Assembly: GCA_035235625.1 (NCBI GenBank)
Contig: CP141149.1
Coordinates: 29,009,753 to 29,073,752 of the forward strand
Origin: Saururus chinensis
Lineage: Eukaryota; Streptophyta; Magnoliopsida; Piperales; Saururaceae
Length of the DNA stretch: 64,000 nucleotides
Reading direction: 5' to 3'
Shown: piece by piece, positions 11,231 to 24,520 of the stretch
Numbering within the stretch: position 1 is the stretch's first letter
How the letters are laid out: every line of letters starts with the position of its first letter
The notes under the pieces: generated by a model
Database searches by the model: none
What the model was told of the DNA's origin: nothing
Seen by the model: the letters and a program-made list of their open reading frames with translations, nothing else
Made by a program: the position numbers and the translations under genes

Positions 11231-14200
11231 AAGTAAATTGGGTGGGTAAATATCATTTTCTAAAAAATAATATAACTACCCCACTTTATCTTCTTCTACT
11301 TCATCTCTACTAACCAATAACCCACTGAATTAAGAGCAACCCATCTCCTCTTCCTCCCCTTGGCTTAATCACCCTAACTATCTCCACTTTCAAGTACAAA
11401 ATTTTATTTTCCATATTACATAAAATGCTATAAGACGTCCATTTGCACTTAGGCAGTTGGAGTTTAAAGGTGGAATCCAATTAGGAGTAAAAAAGAATGC
11501 TTTAAAAATCAACATGACTTGGCTGGTCAAACTTGATAAGCTTTTCGGGTTGGATAATTACTGGTAAAATTCAAGTTTACCCAGTTGAAATTTATTTATG
11601 CCCCGTTAAATTGGATAAACTCGGACCCAGTCACCAATCCGGGTTAGTGCCTGAGTCAATTTTAAAAATATTGGTAAAAATGGCCTAAAACATGGAGTTA
11701 TAAATCTGTTTCGTGTTTGTCCAATCGATTGCATCCAAAGGTAATTGATCGCAGGGAGACTAATCAATAGTGAGATAATAAAAAAGATGCACGAAGAGTT
11801 CTGCTTGATGCACAATCGATCACATGCTTAACTAATCGATTGTTCAACCCACAATGTTATATCTCTACATCTCTTTTTCCATGATGAGGCTCGACAGCCT
11901 CACACTTGTACATCCTATACCAAATATTATAAAAAAAATCTTATACTATATATATTTAGGAGAAATTTAGCTAGTGCTACAGCTTTAACACCAGCCAAAC
12001 AACTTTATATATTTATAAAATATTATCGTCTTAAATGCTTCATACTTATTAAATTTTAATATAATATTTTTAAATATAAATCTTAAATTTTGTTTTGGAT
12101 AAGTTGGACAAAATCATTATGAATTATAGCCAAATTTCACTTAAACAATATGTATTATGAAAACTCTACTTAACCTCAATAGTGTAAAGATTAATTACTC
12201 TTAGAGGCCTTCTGGCATGAGCCGAACATCATGAGCCAGAGCTCTTCTTAATCTTTTCCTCTTATATACAAAGACTTTATCTGATGAAAATGTAGTTAGC
12301 TAGTGCTTCATCTACTTACGCATGTTTTATCTCATTGGGCTCGTGAGAAAAGCATTTAAGTCCCAACTACTAAAAAGAGAAATGTGGCAAACGACAATCG
12401 TGGCCCATGGGCCAGGTTTTCAGAAAGCCTGACAGTGGTGGATTCTTATTGTTTTCCCGTCTTTTAACGTTATATTTTTTGGAAGCAATTAGAGTTCGAC
12501 AAATGAATGTACTCTCCAAAACATACTTATAATTGAGAAGGATGCATGTTACATTTGCTATTGACGAGAACAATAACAAATATAAAACCGATAAGTTGGT
12601 CAAGTATGCAACCGTACATGGGAGAAGGCAGGACGAGCAAAAGACAAGCATGAAACAAGAGCACACGCGGGCTTTGTTTGTCACAGAATGTCAAAATCGA
12701 GGTGGAGTTTGGTTGAAGGGAGGATGTTTTAACACAATCATTAAACAACATGAGGAGGTGTGGTGGGCATTATGACGGAAGACTAATTAGTAGCCATCAA
12801 CCGAAGGATCTTCCGGGTAGCACGAGTGGTCCGACAGCTTCATCCTTCATTACTGCCAAGTTACCTGAATCGGTCCTTGTTGCTAGTCCTCTTGTGAGCA
12901 ACTCATTTTCACTCTCTTTTGGAAAAAATAATAATTAACTTACACACCCTACCTTTGTCAAAATTGAACATAGACCCTTTGTATTTTAAAAATTACACAC
13001 ACCTTGTAGCTTTCTATCACTGGAAAAACATGCCCTCGTCATTCACATCGACTTTTTCCATCCATGTGAACGACAAGATGGGGGAGGTGGGGCTTATAGA
13101 CAAAGAGGGAAATGATTAGGATTAGGGGTGTGATTGACTTGGGTTTTGTTAAACCCCAACTTAATACAATTTAAAAAATAGTACCCTAAACCTGACCTAT
13201 TTAACCCATTTAGAATGAAGGGCGCGTGACCCATTAGGACTAAGTTTGATACTTAATTATCGTTAAGTCCCGACCATTACAAATTGACTAATAAGTAACT
13301 GAGGTATACATAACTTTTAAAAATTCTAAAATACCCTTCTCTCTTTTCGCATTGAATTCTAAATTTAAGACTATAACCGCCCAATTTTGGGGGACTGCGC
13401 ACCATTTGCTCCTGACCAAAACCAAAGCTCCAGCGATTTGAAGCTTCGTTCTGACGATTTCATGCTCCTATGATCCATTGCTTGTCGTCTTCCTTACTTA
13501 TTGTTGTTGCTCCTAGGACCCCCACCGAGCTTGTCGACGGTGTCCACCTTCTCTGTCCCCTCTGACGGGTACTGGCAGTACCATGAGGATTCCTCCACTT
13601 CATCGCCTTCAGCCTCCTCCCCTCCCCAACCCGGTAGAGAAACTCCAACTAAGACGCCACTTCCATTTTTCCTGGTACTTTACCTTCTGAAACCCCTCTT
13701 GCTCATCTTTGATGAAATTGATACGTTGTTTAAATTTCTAGCAAAGTGATTCGTTTCTTTAGTCGATTTGGGGTTATTCTTTCTTGTAGTTTGAATTTGT
13801 TGCAGTTTGATTCATTTTCTTTCATGCAATTTGGGGTTCTCTTCCTTGCTTTTAGAATTTCAAGTAATGTGGGATTTGAACATCAATCGTCGTAAGGTGA
13901 GGTTTTTGTACTTATACGAGGATGTTTAGTAAACAGTAATTAGACATAAGGTGGAGACGCTGAAATTGGATAGATTTGATTGAACTCCATGTTAGAGGGA
14001 GGTGAAAAGGGCACTTCCTCATTCTCTCCATCTCACCCATCTATTGGTTGATTGAAAATACAAGTTACCCTCTTCCCCCAATCATGTAATACAAACATTT
14101 GATTTCTTTGTGAAGGAGAAACTTAAGCAAATTTGATGTACCTATCATTAGTCAGATTCTTTACAATAACAAAAAATGACACGAAAACAAATGAAAAAAA

Positions 14201-14239
14201 ATGCTAATTTTTTCTATATATAAAATTAAATTATAATTT
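11231..14239. other. spacer without recognised genes
   Basis: Several short open frames occur on both strands (12370-12938, 13460-13749), but they overlap one another, lack conserved domains and show no consistent exon structure. I see no RNA gene and no transposon ends that can be paired. Confidence 0.4.
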
Positions 14240-15000
14240 TTTTGTTCCATATATGTGAACAGAGTATAAATTTATTATTCCATATGTATAGAGTATAAAT
14301 TTATTGTTACATATATAAGGTCAAAGTATAAATTTATTATTTCATATGTGTGTACAAAATATAAATTTATTGTTCCATATATGTATACAAAGTATAAATT
14401 TATTATTCCATATATGTGTACAAAGTATAAATTTACTATTTAATATATGTGTACATAGTATAAATTTACTATTTGATATATAAGGTTAGAGTATAAATTT
14501 ATTATTCCATATATATAAGGTTAGAGTATAAATTTACTATTCCATATATAAGGCTAGACTATAAATTTATTATTCCATAAATAAGGTTAGAGTATAAATT
14601 TATTATTCCATATATAAGGTTAGAGTATAAATTTATTGTTCCATATATAAGGTTAGAGTATAAATTTATTATTCCATATGTGCGTACAAAGTATAAATTT
14701 ACTGCTCCATATATGTGTATAGAGTATAAATTTAGTATTCCATATGTGCGTACAAAGTATAAATTTATTGCTCCATATATGTGTATAGAGTATAAATTTA
14801 TTATTCTATATATATGAACATAGTATATATTTGTTGTTATGTTTTGTGGTTGTTGTAAACAACAAAGTATATATTTACTGTTCTGTTATGTAGTGGATGT
14901 AAATAACTGAGTATATATTTACTGTTATGTAATTATAGTATACATTGATTGTAATTTATATATGATCTTCAATAGAGTATAAATTGATTGTTATGATGAT
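14240..15000. repeat. minisatellite of AGTATAAATTTATT units
   Basis: Roughly 18-20 imperfect units of about 30-40 bp each contain GAGTATAAATTTATTATTCC, followed by variable linkers such as ATATATGTGTACA or ATATATAAGGTTA. The units decay toward 15000. No coding frame survives. The array stops just before the left MULE terminus at about 15070. Confidence 0.8.
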
Positions 15001-16645
15001 ATATTTACCTTTTCTTTTGACTAAGCTTAATATAAACTACGCATATAAATCTCTTGATAACTAAAATTTAGAGAAAATTCTCACAAGAACCCAAAAATAC
15101 GTATGATTTCCCATTAGGTCATCTTTGAAAATTAAATTCTTAATTTTAAATTTCTGGTTTTTATTATATTGTGGTGAATGTCGAGGGCAATTGTTCTTGT
15201 GTGTTCAGTATGTAGGAAACAAGCCCTAACAATATTGTGGTTGTACTTGATTTTCTTAATCCCTGGATAGTTTTCAACTTTTTAGAACTACAAATTGATT
15301 AATCCTCACTTTCAACTTCTCAAATTTTACCTTTTCTAATTTGCTAATGCGCGAGTTTTCTTTGTTGGAAGAAGATTATTCAATAATTCCTTTAGTACCT
15401 ACTGACACCAAATTGATCAGAGAATAAATTGTTTGTCATTATGGATAAGTTTAAACCTTTCTAGGCTTCCTGGAAGGAAGCAACATATGAGTCAGTATGT
15501 GGGAATCAGATGCTTGTGCATGGACAACAAAATTATGTTTGGATGGATGTCAGTCATAGCAATGTGATATTGATTATAGAATTAAAGCATTTTTCTTCCT
15601 TGAGGTGTCTGCCATGTCTTGTTCTTAAGTGTGACATTTGTACATGCAGGAGCAACTTAGATGACTGTCCAGCAGCCTCTTGTGGTAAATCACATATGAG
15701 AATGATTTAAGTGCAAAAGCCAACTTGGTGTGAAAACTAATTTTGTGTTGTAAAATATATTTTGTAACACATGACTTTATGATGACATTGTTATAGCAAC
15801 CATTTGCTAACACATATGGGGGCTATCAGCCCATCAGGAACCATTTTATTGGAAAAACTATTCAAAGTATTATCTTTTTTTTAATTTATATTTTTTCTAC
15901 CATCAATCAATATTACATAGTCATATATCTAAATAAATTTTTTTGGTACATTATATGAAGATTGGTTGATGCAACATTGATACAAGTGAATGAGTCATAT
16001 TGAAAAAACAAAGAAAGGTAAAGTGAAAAAGCATTTCATTCCAAAAAAGATGTGAATGAAATGTTTGCAACATTGATACAAGTGAATGTAAATAATCCTA
16101 GCTGCTGATTTTAGGGGATACCCATAAAAATAAAAATTGGCTAAGGGATTACCATAAACTTGGCCTTTACATAATTTATTGTTACACCTAATTTCATGAT
16201 TAAATTATAATCGTGTGAATTATAGCACATTATGATTCTAACAAAGTTTAAATTTACTGTGGTACATGACTACAAGGCATGACCTTCCAATATGAAATCA
16301 GAATAAAGTATAAATTTATTGTGGTACATGACTTTTTAATATAAAAAGAATTACAACAGTATGAATTTACTGTAAGGCATGACCTTTCAATATGAAATCA
16401 AAACAGAGTATAAATTTCCTATGATACATGACTTTTTAATATAAAATCATAAAGTGAATTTATATTGTGATCCTGACAGAGTATAAATTTACTGTAACAC
16501 TAAATTAATGATTTAGTATAGGAAGGAAAATTAAAATGTCAACTAAGAAATTCCTTTTGAATATGAAATTATAATTTGCATATAAAAATTGAAAATTATG
16601 TATTCCTAAAACAAAAATAAGAAAAAAATATTTATATATGAGGGA

Positions 16646-17673
16646 CTACAAAGCCTCTTTACATGATTTTTTGTTGTGGTGACCAAGTTTACCACATCGA
16701 TCACATTTAATTTTTCTTTTTATATTCTCACCAAGAGAAGGAATCCTCTTCTTCTTGGGCCTCCCAGGTTGCCTTCTTATTAATAGTGGCAATGCTAAAT
16801 TTTCTTCATCTGGCTTTTAAAATGTAGGAATAGGATTGATCGGTTGAGAGTAAGAGTTTTCAAAAAACTCTTTTGTAAAGTACTTATCACAATAAGAACG
16901 ATGATCTTTTCCACTCTTCATTAGCACAACAATTATATGTGAGCATGGAAAACTATTTATCTGCCAATGAAAACAGGTGCACTCATGAGTTTCAATATTC
17001 ACATATGCAGATGGGGTTGACATAACTTCATACACATTTGGAGTAGAACCAACCACCACCCAAGAGATGCAAGTATTGATATTATCATACAATTTTTTCT
17101 CCATTATTAGACAAAGAACACTTGTCCAGCTGCTTACTTGATTACTACGCTCCATCACTATATTCATAATTTTGACCCGTATAGAATCAATCATCTTTAT
17201 AATTGGTAAGTGCCTTTCATAATTGATCCATGAATTGAAGTTTTCTGCAACATTTGAAGACAAATCACCATAACGCTTACCCTTAAAATAATCATTTATC
17301 CAATTTTCATTAGGAAGATTTTCAAATAAACTAATAACTTGTTGACCACCCTCTATTTTTAGCTCCTCCAATTTCTTGTGAAACAATGTTGGTGTTGTTG
17401 CATTTGCACACTCTATTAACATAAAATACAATTTGTTATGAACATGCTTGGTCCTTCCTCTCAAACAATTCCTCAAATTTGTTCTCATGTGATATAAGCA
17501 ATAGGCATGTAGAAAATAAGGGAACACTTGTGTCATTCCTTCAACAAGTCCCTTGTTTCGATCTAAAACAATAGTTAGCTGACGAGAAGGATTTAATATT
17601 TACTTCAATTCTTCAAGAAACCATCTCCAATTATCTAAATTCTCATAATCAACAATAGCATATGCTAGTGGGA
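16646..17673 (-). pseudogene. MULE transposase C-terminal half, two in-frame stops
   Basis: One minus-strand frame runs without a frameshift from the end of the MULE catalytic core (PLAYAIVDYEN, NWRWFLEELK, then TIVLDRNKGLVEG) to the stop at 16646. Next is an HYMRTN-like helical block (LYHMRTNLRN) and a SWIM-type zinc finger (CTCFHWQINSFPCSHI). The tail has an AT-hook-like GRPKKKR and a zinc knuckle (CDRCGKLGHHNKKSC). Stops interrupt it after EELK and after NPIPTF. The N-terminal part, including the first catalytic aspartate region, is not recognisable upstream, where the DNA becomes AT-rich and non-coding. The domain order is typical of MuDR-type transposases. Confidence 0.85.
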
Positions 17674-18595
17674 AAATACATAATAAAATAGACAAAAAAA
17701 TATAACATCAAGAGCATGGAAAAAATGATATACTTCAGAAAAGAATAAAATTATACTCTATAGTAAAAAAATAAAAAACAACAATTAATTAAGCAAAGGA
17801 TATTGAGAAATATACTAATAACAAATAACATATAGAATGAAAAATGTATAAACAAACTCTCTAGAATAAGTAAATAATCTTATTATTGAGCAACATTCAA
17901 AAATAAGGTCACTGGTTTAGTATAACCTTGAAGGAGTTACACATGAAATATCTACAACATGAATCTTAACACCTCATGCTTTTGTGTAGCAAATAATTAA
18001 TAGTTCTAGTTAGGCTTTGTTATAGATTTGACCAGTCTTGCTCCTATAACCATCACCTCAAAAAAAAAATTCTTCCTTGTCATGGAGTGATGTTAGATTA
18101 GGCAATCAACATAAAATTTGCCAATCGATTGCACACAAAGAAAAAAAATCTGTATCGCTAATCGGAGAAAACAAATGGAAAACATAATTCAAAGTCCTGT
18201 CCTTTGCTTCAGGGTCTGTCCCTCACTGTGGTCAGTACTCCATACTGTTAAGTAGTGAAGCTTACACTTGTTCACTTATTATGACGGTTCACTAGGGCCT
18301 CTTTCCTCATCCCTTTTCTGTTCACGGGTCTAGACCAAATCAACAAGACAAAACAACAACAAATCTGAGAAAAATCGAATGTATAAATCAAACTCAAGGG
18401 ACATGAGATGCTCACCAAAAACTCCATCGTAAGAAGTGTCAAAAAGCGTATGATGTATGACAAAGGGTTTTGGAGAGGTTTCAGGCTTGAGATTGGAAGA
18501 AAAAGAGGGAAGTGGAAAATGTGTAGATGGGGGAATAAGCTCCAGCGAATGAAATTATTTACACAGTTGAGGAGAATGCAGGAGAAGAGGAGGAG

Positions 18596-18800
18596 GGAGG
18601 AGACGCAGGTGGAAGAAGTGCCCGTTGAAGAGGATGCAAGAGAAGAGGAGGGAGGAGACGCCGGTGCAAGAGTTGTCCGGTGGTGGGAGGAGACGCCGGT
18701 GGAAGAGGTGCCCGGTGGTGGGAGGAAATGCCGGTGGAAGAGGTGCCCGGTGGTGGGAGGAGACGCCATTGGAAGAGGTGCTCGGTGGTGGGAGGAGCGG
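18596..18800. repeat. GC-rich tandem repeat, about 36-bp unit
   Basis: About five imperfect units are built on GGAGACGCCGGTGGAAGAGG plus TGCCCGGTGGTGGGA. The overlapping open frames on both strands (18272-18862 and 18408-18846) follow from this repeat. They are not convincing genes, although the position near the 5' side of the minus-strand MULE transposase could once have been leader or N-terminal sequence. Confidence 0.6.
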
Positions 18801-18985
18801 TAATAAAAGTGTGGATATAAGGATGATAAGAAGAGGGGTATTTTAGGTAAAAAAAAAGTCAATTAGTGGGATTAGGGCTTTTTAAGAATAAATAAAAACA
18901 AAAAATTTAAATAAAGGATTTAATTTTCAAATAGGACCTAATGGGAAATTATAGATATTTTGGGGTTTTTGTGAGAATTTTCTCT

Positions 18986-21489
18986 AGAATAAAAAATAAG
19001 ATTTAAACTACTCTTCCTTTTTTATTTAAAATTATTTACTCATTAAAATATTAAAAATTATTATTAAAAATTTATATTTATATTTTTAAACAAGTTGGGT
19101 CGAGTAGAATCACCTAAAATTCAAACCTAACTCAAATAATTATTTAAATTAAATTAAAAAAAACTAGACCAATTAGAGTCAGTTTAAGTTGGATTCTACC
19201 ATATATTCTGACCTAAGTGTCACCTTTAATTAGGATAAGGATATAGGCGAGAAGGCAGCAAAGGGGCTATAAAAAGTGAAGAGTGAATGATAAGGGTATT
19301 TTTGTCTCTTAAAAAAGACCAAAGGATATGAATATAATTTCCGAAACATCTCCCAATTATCACCGTGCACATGCCCGCGCTGGCATTTATATTTCATGAG
19401 AAACCGGCTATGGCTCTTGATACAGCTAGCCATTTGTCATCTCTGAATCTGGCACTAAAAAAAGAAATCATCACTCAATTATTACAAACACAAAAAGTTC
19501 TTTTTTCTCTATTTTGAAATTTTCCAACCGGGCTATGAGGTAGCCACTCAAGTCAACGTTGATGAGCGAAGCGCCCTTCTTATTTTAGAAAGTTCTTCTT
19601 CTTTTCCATCTAAATCTAAATCTAAGCAGGCCCTATAAACCGAGAATGATGTGCTACATAGCATTATGTAATTCCGAGTAAAATTACTGCCTGAAGCTAA
19701 TCTACAAGCCTCTCCCACCATCTCCATATATGTATTTATGCGTGTTAATTTGATTTGATCCACTCCTTAATCTTTTAATTGGCGGAACATTTTTACGTTT
19801 TTTTATTTTGTGGTAATGAGCCTATCATAAAGAATAAAAACTGCATACGACGTCGGTGGTATACATATGAACGCACGTTAGTATCACTAAGCATTAATGT
19901 GCATTCATCAATGAAGAACTCCCATAGGTTCATTGTCATAAATAAAACATTAAAAATACTTTATTTTTAATTGAGATCACTTTTTTCCATTTCTTTATAT
20001 GAATACAATTCTCATATATGTGCTACAATGTATAGAGTTGATTCTAGCATATTAAATAACCAGTGAAACTACCATCGGCCCATTGGTGTATACAGAGTCA
20101 AGCTAAGAAGAAAGGGTGAAGGGCAGCTGAGCTTATGGAATTAAATTAAAAAATTCATCACTATGGTTAGTAACAGAACTTTTTGGAATAAATTCGGATG
20201 TAAAACCTAATTTTAAAATTTTAAATTATTATAATTTTTTATTTTAAACTCAATTATATATGTTGTTGGTACTATTGTATTATTAAATTTAAGCTCTATT
20301 AAATAAGATCCTACAAGGGTAAGTAATTTTAAACTTTTATAATAGGTCATATATATATATATATATGATATATTTTTTAAATTTTAAATTAATATAAAAT
20401 ATAATAATTAAAAATTAATAAAATTTATAATTTTTAAAACGGAGGCTAAGAGCCGGAAAGTGATTCAGTTATTCTTGCTTATTTTTTCACAACGGCTTGG
20501 AATGAACTTCTCAACGAAATTTTTAATATTATCTACTTTTTACATACATACATGATTTTAATAATTAAATTATAATTAAAATTAAATTAATATAATCTTA
20601 CAAAAATTAATTACATAAACAGCCCTTTTCAGAGAGAGATGCATGTATTCCCGCTAAACCCACCTACATGAAAAATAGGCTGCATAATCCCTGTCACTGA
20701 TTGGCTGAGGGGGAATATAAACTACGTTGCTCACTTTGAAATGGAGCCTTGCTGCCGTTTTTATCCTTTCATCACGGCCGTTTAAATTTTAATAAGGGAA
20801 GTAATTACTCTGGACCTCTGGCCAACATCAGAACAAAATCCCTACATAAAAAGAGATGGTGGAGTGCAAATGGCCTTTTTTGAAGACTCGAACCAAAGTT
20901 TGATTCGAATGGGCAGTGAGTCATTGACGCTGATTAGTCACATTACCAGGTCCGCCCATATGGCCACCCTGCAGCAGTAGAGCTCGGCAAGCGAAAAGAA
21001 GGAAACTTGTCGCCAACTGCGAGTCGGGACAAAGAAGGAAGGAAGGAAGGAAGGTAAACAGCGGGGCGGGTCAGCGCTACGATGGACAGCCAATGCCTTA
21101 CTGAAGCTTTTGACAGGTTTAGACTTTACATTGGTATGGGGCACTTTTTGCAGAGTTTCACTTCCTTCAACACTGAATAGTCTTCCACCCCTCCCGCCCC
21201 ACTGAGGGAGTCCAGAGGAATAAGGTGAAACAGGTCCCATCGGGTGCTCCCTCTCGATTTTCATTCTCCCTCTTTTCTGTTTTGCCGCCCCACAATTCCA
21301 AGTTCTAACTCCCCTCTTTCTGTAAAGTGTAAATTGTTTCTCTAATGGCCATGGTTCTCCTTTTTCACCTCTTGTCTTTGGCCCAGTTATTGCAGTTCTT
21401 TTCTGTCCTGCCTTGTTTAGATCTGTAGAACATGGAGGCCCATGTGTCTCTTATTCTGCCAGTCTGAGGTGGACTGCTGACTATCGTCA
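18986..21489. other. spacer and promoter region of the SOSEKI gene
   Basis: No gene was recognised. An (AT)n run lies at about 20348-20366 and a (GGAA)n run at about 21034-21054. The last several hundred bases should hold the SOSEKI promoter and 5' UTR; I see no convincing TATA box close to the ATG. Confidence 0.4.
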
Positions 21490-24470
21490 ATGGAGGTCCG
21501 GGCGAGGACGCACCGGCAGAGGAGCCCGGAGAAGGGCGCCAGAGTCTTGTCCGATCCGCCGTCGCAGAGGCCGCAGCAGAGTAGGAAAGTCTCCGTTGTT
21601 TACTACCTTTGCCGGAATCGCCACCTCGAACACCCCCATTTCATTGAAGTTCCGCTTTCTTCCCCTCAGGGCCTCTACTTGCGAGGTGTTCTCTCTACTT
21701 CAACTGCCAATTTGTTAAATAATGTGAAAATTTCATTCATCCCCACTGTTATCTTCCGGAGATATCTTGTCTGAGCATTTCTCTTTCTTGTAATTTCAGA
21801 TGTGACCGACCGCCTCACTGTTCTACGAGGGAAAGGGATGGCTGCCATGTATTCATGGTCCTGCAAAAGGTCGAAATTATAAAAGAAAAAACTTTTGCAA
21901 AAATAGGAGCATCAAAATCCCATCTTTGTTCATTAGTATAACTAATAATCATGTCGGTGCAGAAGCTACAAGAACGGGTTTGTCTGGCACGATATTAGCG
22001 AAGACGATCTGATCCTCCCTGCTCATGGTGAGGAATACGTCCTCAAAGGATCTGAGCTTTTGGCGGATCTCCCTTCAGGTTAGTTCATTCCTGATTGTTT
22101 CTCCCCGTAGAAATAAATCTCTCGTAATTACGTCTACATTGTAATTTCTGAGTCCTTGATCTCTGTTTTTTCTCCCTTTCTCCTTCTTCCTGCCCTGCAT
22201 AGGTCGTATAAGCGACATTAGTAGTGCAAAGAAGCAAAACCAAAAAGTTGTTCATGACACTTCTTCCTCAAGAGGTCTAGAGGTTTCCTCTTCATCTTCT
22301 AGCATCAGCGAGCGACCCATCGAATCTTCTCAACAAGAGCAGTTATCTCCACCCTTGGGCAGATCGGGTTCTTCTGAAATATCTCCGGAGTTGAGGAATA
22401 GCCCATTGACCGAGTACAAGGTGTACAAGCCCGATAGAGCAGCTAATGCTTCAACTCAAACTGATGATGGAGAGAGGAGGGTCCAGTCTCGTGATACTTG
22501 CACGAGAGGCGTTTCAACAGATGAAGGATTATCTGATATTGAATGCAAGCACAACAATCACCAGGACCTGTTCCGGGAGAAGGATAGCCCTGAGATTGGC
22601 CGCGGCGAAATATTGCCATCTCCACCTTCTACATCCAGCAATTCCTCAGGAGGCAAAACAGAGACCTTGGAGACTTTGATAAGAGCTGATGTTAACAAGA
22701 TGAGGAGCTTTAGGATACTTGAGGAAGAGCAAGTTTTACTCCCTTCGCCTACAAAGCTTAAAGCCTCCAATGTGTTGATGCAACTGATAACCTGTGGTTC
22801 GATCACTGTGAAGGATCATCATAGCTTTGGGCTTGTTCCAACTTACAGACCTAAATTCATAAATTTTCCTTCACCAACATTTTCTAGTTCTACAGCGTTG
22901 GGAGAGCTTGATTGGTTGCCTGATAATCGTAAACTGATGGGGCTAAGGCTTGAAGACAAGGAATATTTCAGTGGGAGCTTGATAGAGACTGGCAAGCACA
23001 AGGGGGACGGCGAAGTTTGTGCTCTCAAGCGCTCATCCTCTTACAATGCTGAAAGGTGATTACCACAATCTGAATGTTGGGGTTGATATGCGACTATAAA
23101 ATGTTTAGCACGCTGCATCCCATGCCCATTTGTCCACTCACGAAGTCGCTGATAATCTGTTACAATTGATTGTATGAAATAAGCCACAAATTTCAGGTTA
23201 AGCAATTTCTTGCAACCATTCTCTCTTGAAATATTGTCTTATCACTAGAAGGCTGACTTTGCATATCACAGAGACACTAGATCACCTTTCATCCATTACT
23301 TAGTCTAGTGAGAAAGAGAATCCTTCTTTCAACCCCTAGATTGCATGTAGAAGTTACTTTATTATTATAACATGATCTCAAGGATGTTTCTTTAGCTATT
23401 TTGCTGTGAATGCTAATTGCTACTAGTTGATTAATTGATGACAACCATGTGTAAATTAGAAACCCATTTCTGCATATCTGAATGCATGTTAAAGATTAAC
23501 CGAAGTGTGTTTTGCAAATGAAAAAAATGAGGTTCTTGTAAATCAGTTTTATAGTCCATCTAGTTGCTGCTCGATTTGAATAATTCTGATGAGCTTCCTT
23601 CCTCTAGGATGTTTGGCAAATTATTACAAATGAGAAACAGGAACTACCATACATTTTATGAACTGAACTTCTCAATGCCTTAGTCTCATTTATCATGCGA
23701 ATTTTGTTATACATCTTTTCCGGACTTAAAAGATCTCATAGATCAATTCATGCGGGATTGTTTCTTTTGTTTGTGTATGAAGCGTGGATTTTTTGTTTTG
23801 TGATGCTGACATTGCTCTTTGCTGCACTAGATAGGTTAATTTATTATTCTGTAATATAAAGGAGAAAACTGTTTAGATGGACAAGAAATGCAACGCATAC
23901 AAAAGCTGTGCTTACAAGAAGGAGAATGTTAGTGGGAAACAAAAAAGCTTTTGTATCAAGCTCTTTTGGCAGCTATGTCCTTTTATTTTCTTTTGGAAGA
24001 TAAATTAGGCTGAAAACATGAAATCTTATGAAATGTAGGACTTCCAGACTATCAGATTCTACCTCATTGAAAGAGGAAGATGGAGATTCTTTACTCTCAA
24101 AGTGCATCCCACTAAACCTGAAAAATTCATCCAACAAGCAAGTGAAAACTGAACCTAAAACGTCGCCCTTGACTGAGAAGGCAAGAAATTCTATCAGAAA
24201 CAACTGCACACAAGCCATTCCGGTTGGTGCATCTGATGCAAGCAGCAAAAGGGCTACTAATCCTTCCAATGCGAAGGGATCAAAGAGATTGGAGTCTGGC
24301 AAAGTCGAGAAGGAGAAGTCAATCAAAATTGAAGAAAGTTAAGCGACAATATTTTTTCCCTTGCCTTCTTTGTTCCTTTTGCTGCCTAGTCCTTCCTTAT
24401 TTAGCTGTCTTTAGCTGATGGAATTACTGGCTGTCTTGTTACAGGCTTGCTTCAGGAGCTCGGGTTATAA
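21490..24470 (+). CDS. SOK: SOSEKI (DUF966) polarity protein, six exons
   Basis: Exons are 21490-21685, 21800-21869, 21963-22078, 22203-23055, 24039-24337 and 24445-24470; the first four introns have clean GT-AG ends and keep frame. The N-terminal DIX-like domain (about residues 30-120) shows [77 protein letters not shown]. The family's second block follows in exon 4: [23 protein letters not shown] and [17 protein letters not shown] proteins polymerise through the DIX-like domain and mark cell edges. The last intron is odd. Conserved splicing would join AG to GCTTGC and give a LASGARVII tail, but the donor reads GAAAGTTAAG instead of AAAGGTTAAG. Using the only GT (24338) shifts frame and stops at 24470 (519 residues); retaining the intron stops at 24342 (512 residues). 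Confidence 0.88.
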
Positions 24471-24520
24471 TCCAATTAAAAGCTCCTAGGGATGAGATTG
24501 AAGAAAGCTGGGACGAATGA

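Larger units (their letters stand above)
15070..18985 (-). mobile_element. Mutator-like element (MULE) with about 85-bp terminal inverted repeats
   Basis: The left end (AGAGAAAATTCTCACAAGAA) and the complement of the right end (AGAGAAAATTCTCACAAAAA) match over about 85 bases, including the shared inner block TTTCCCATTAGGTC. The element is about 3.9 kb and carries a minus-strand MULE transposase relic. The 9-bp target duplication expected of MULEs is not clean, so the copy is probably old. The interior also holds scattered AGTATAAATTTACTGT units (16230-16500) and a GC-rich tandem repeat near the transposase 5' side. Confidence 0.75.

Noticed and set aside
13129-13260. A TAGGGGTGTGATTGACTTGG start resembling a hAT terminus
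   Set aside because: No matching right end or target duplication could be found.
18272-18862. A 196-residue minus-strand open frame rich in Ser, Pro and His, with matching plus-strand frames
   Set aside because: Generated by a GC-rich 36-bp tandem repeat; no domain, and both strands are equally open.
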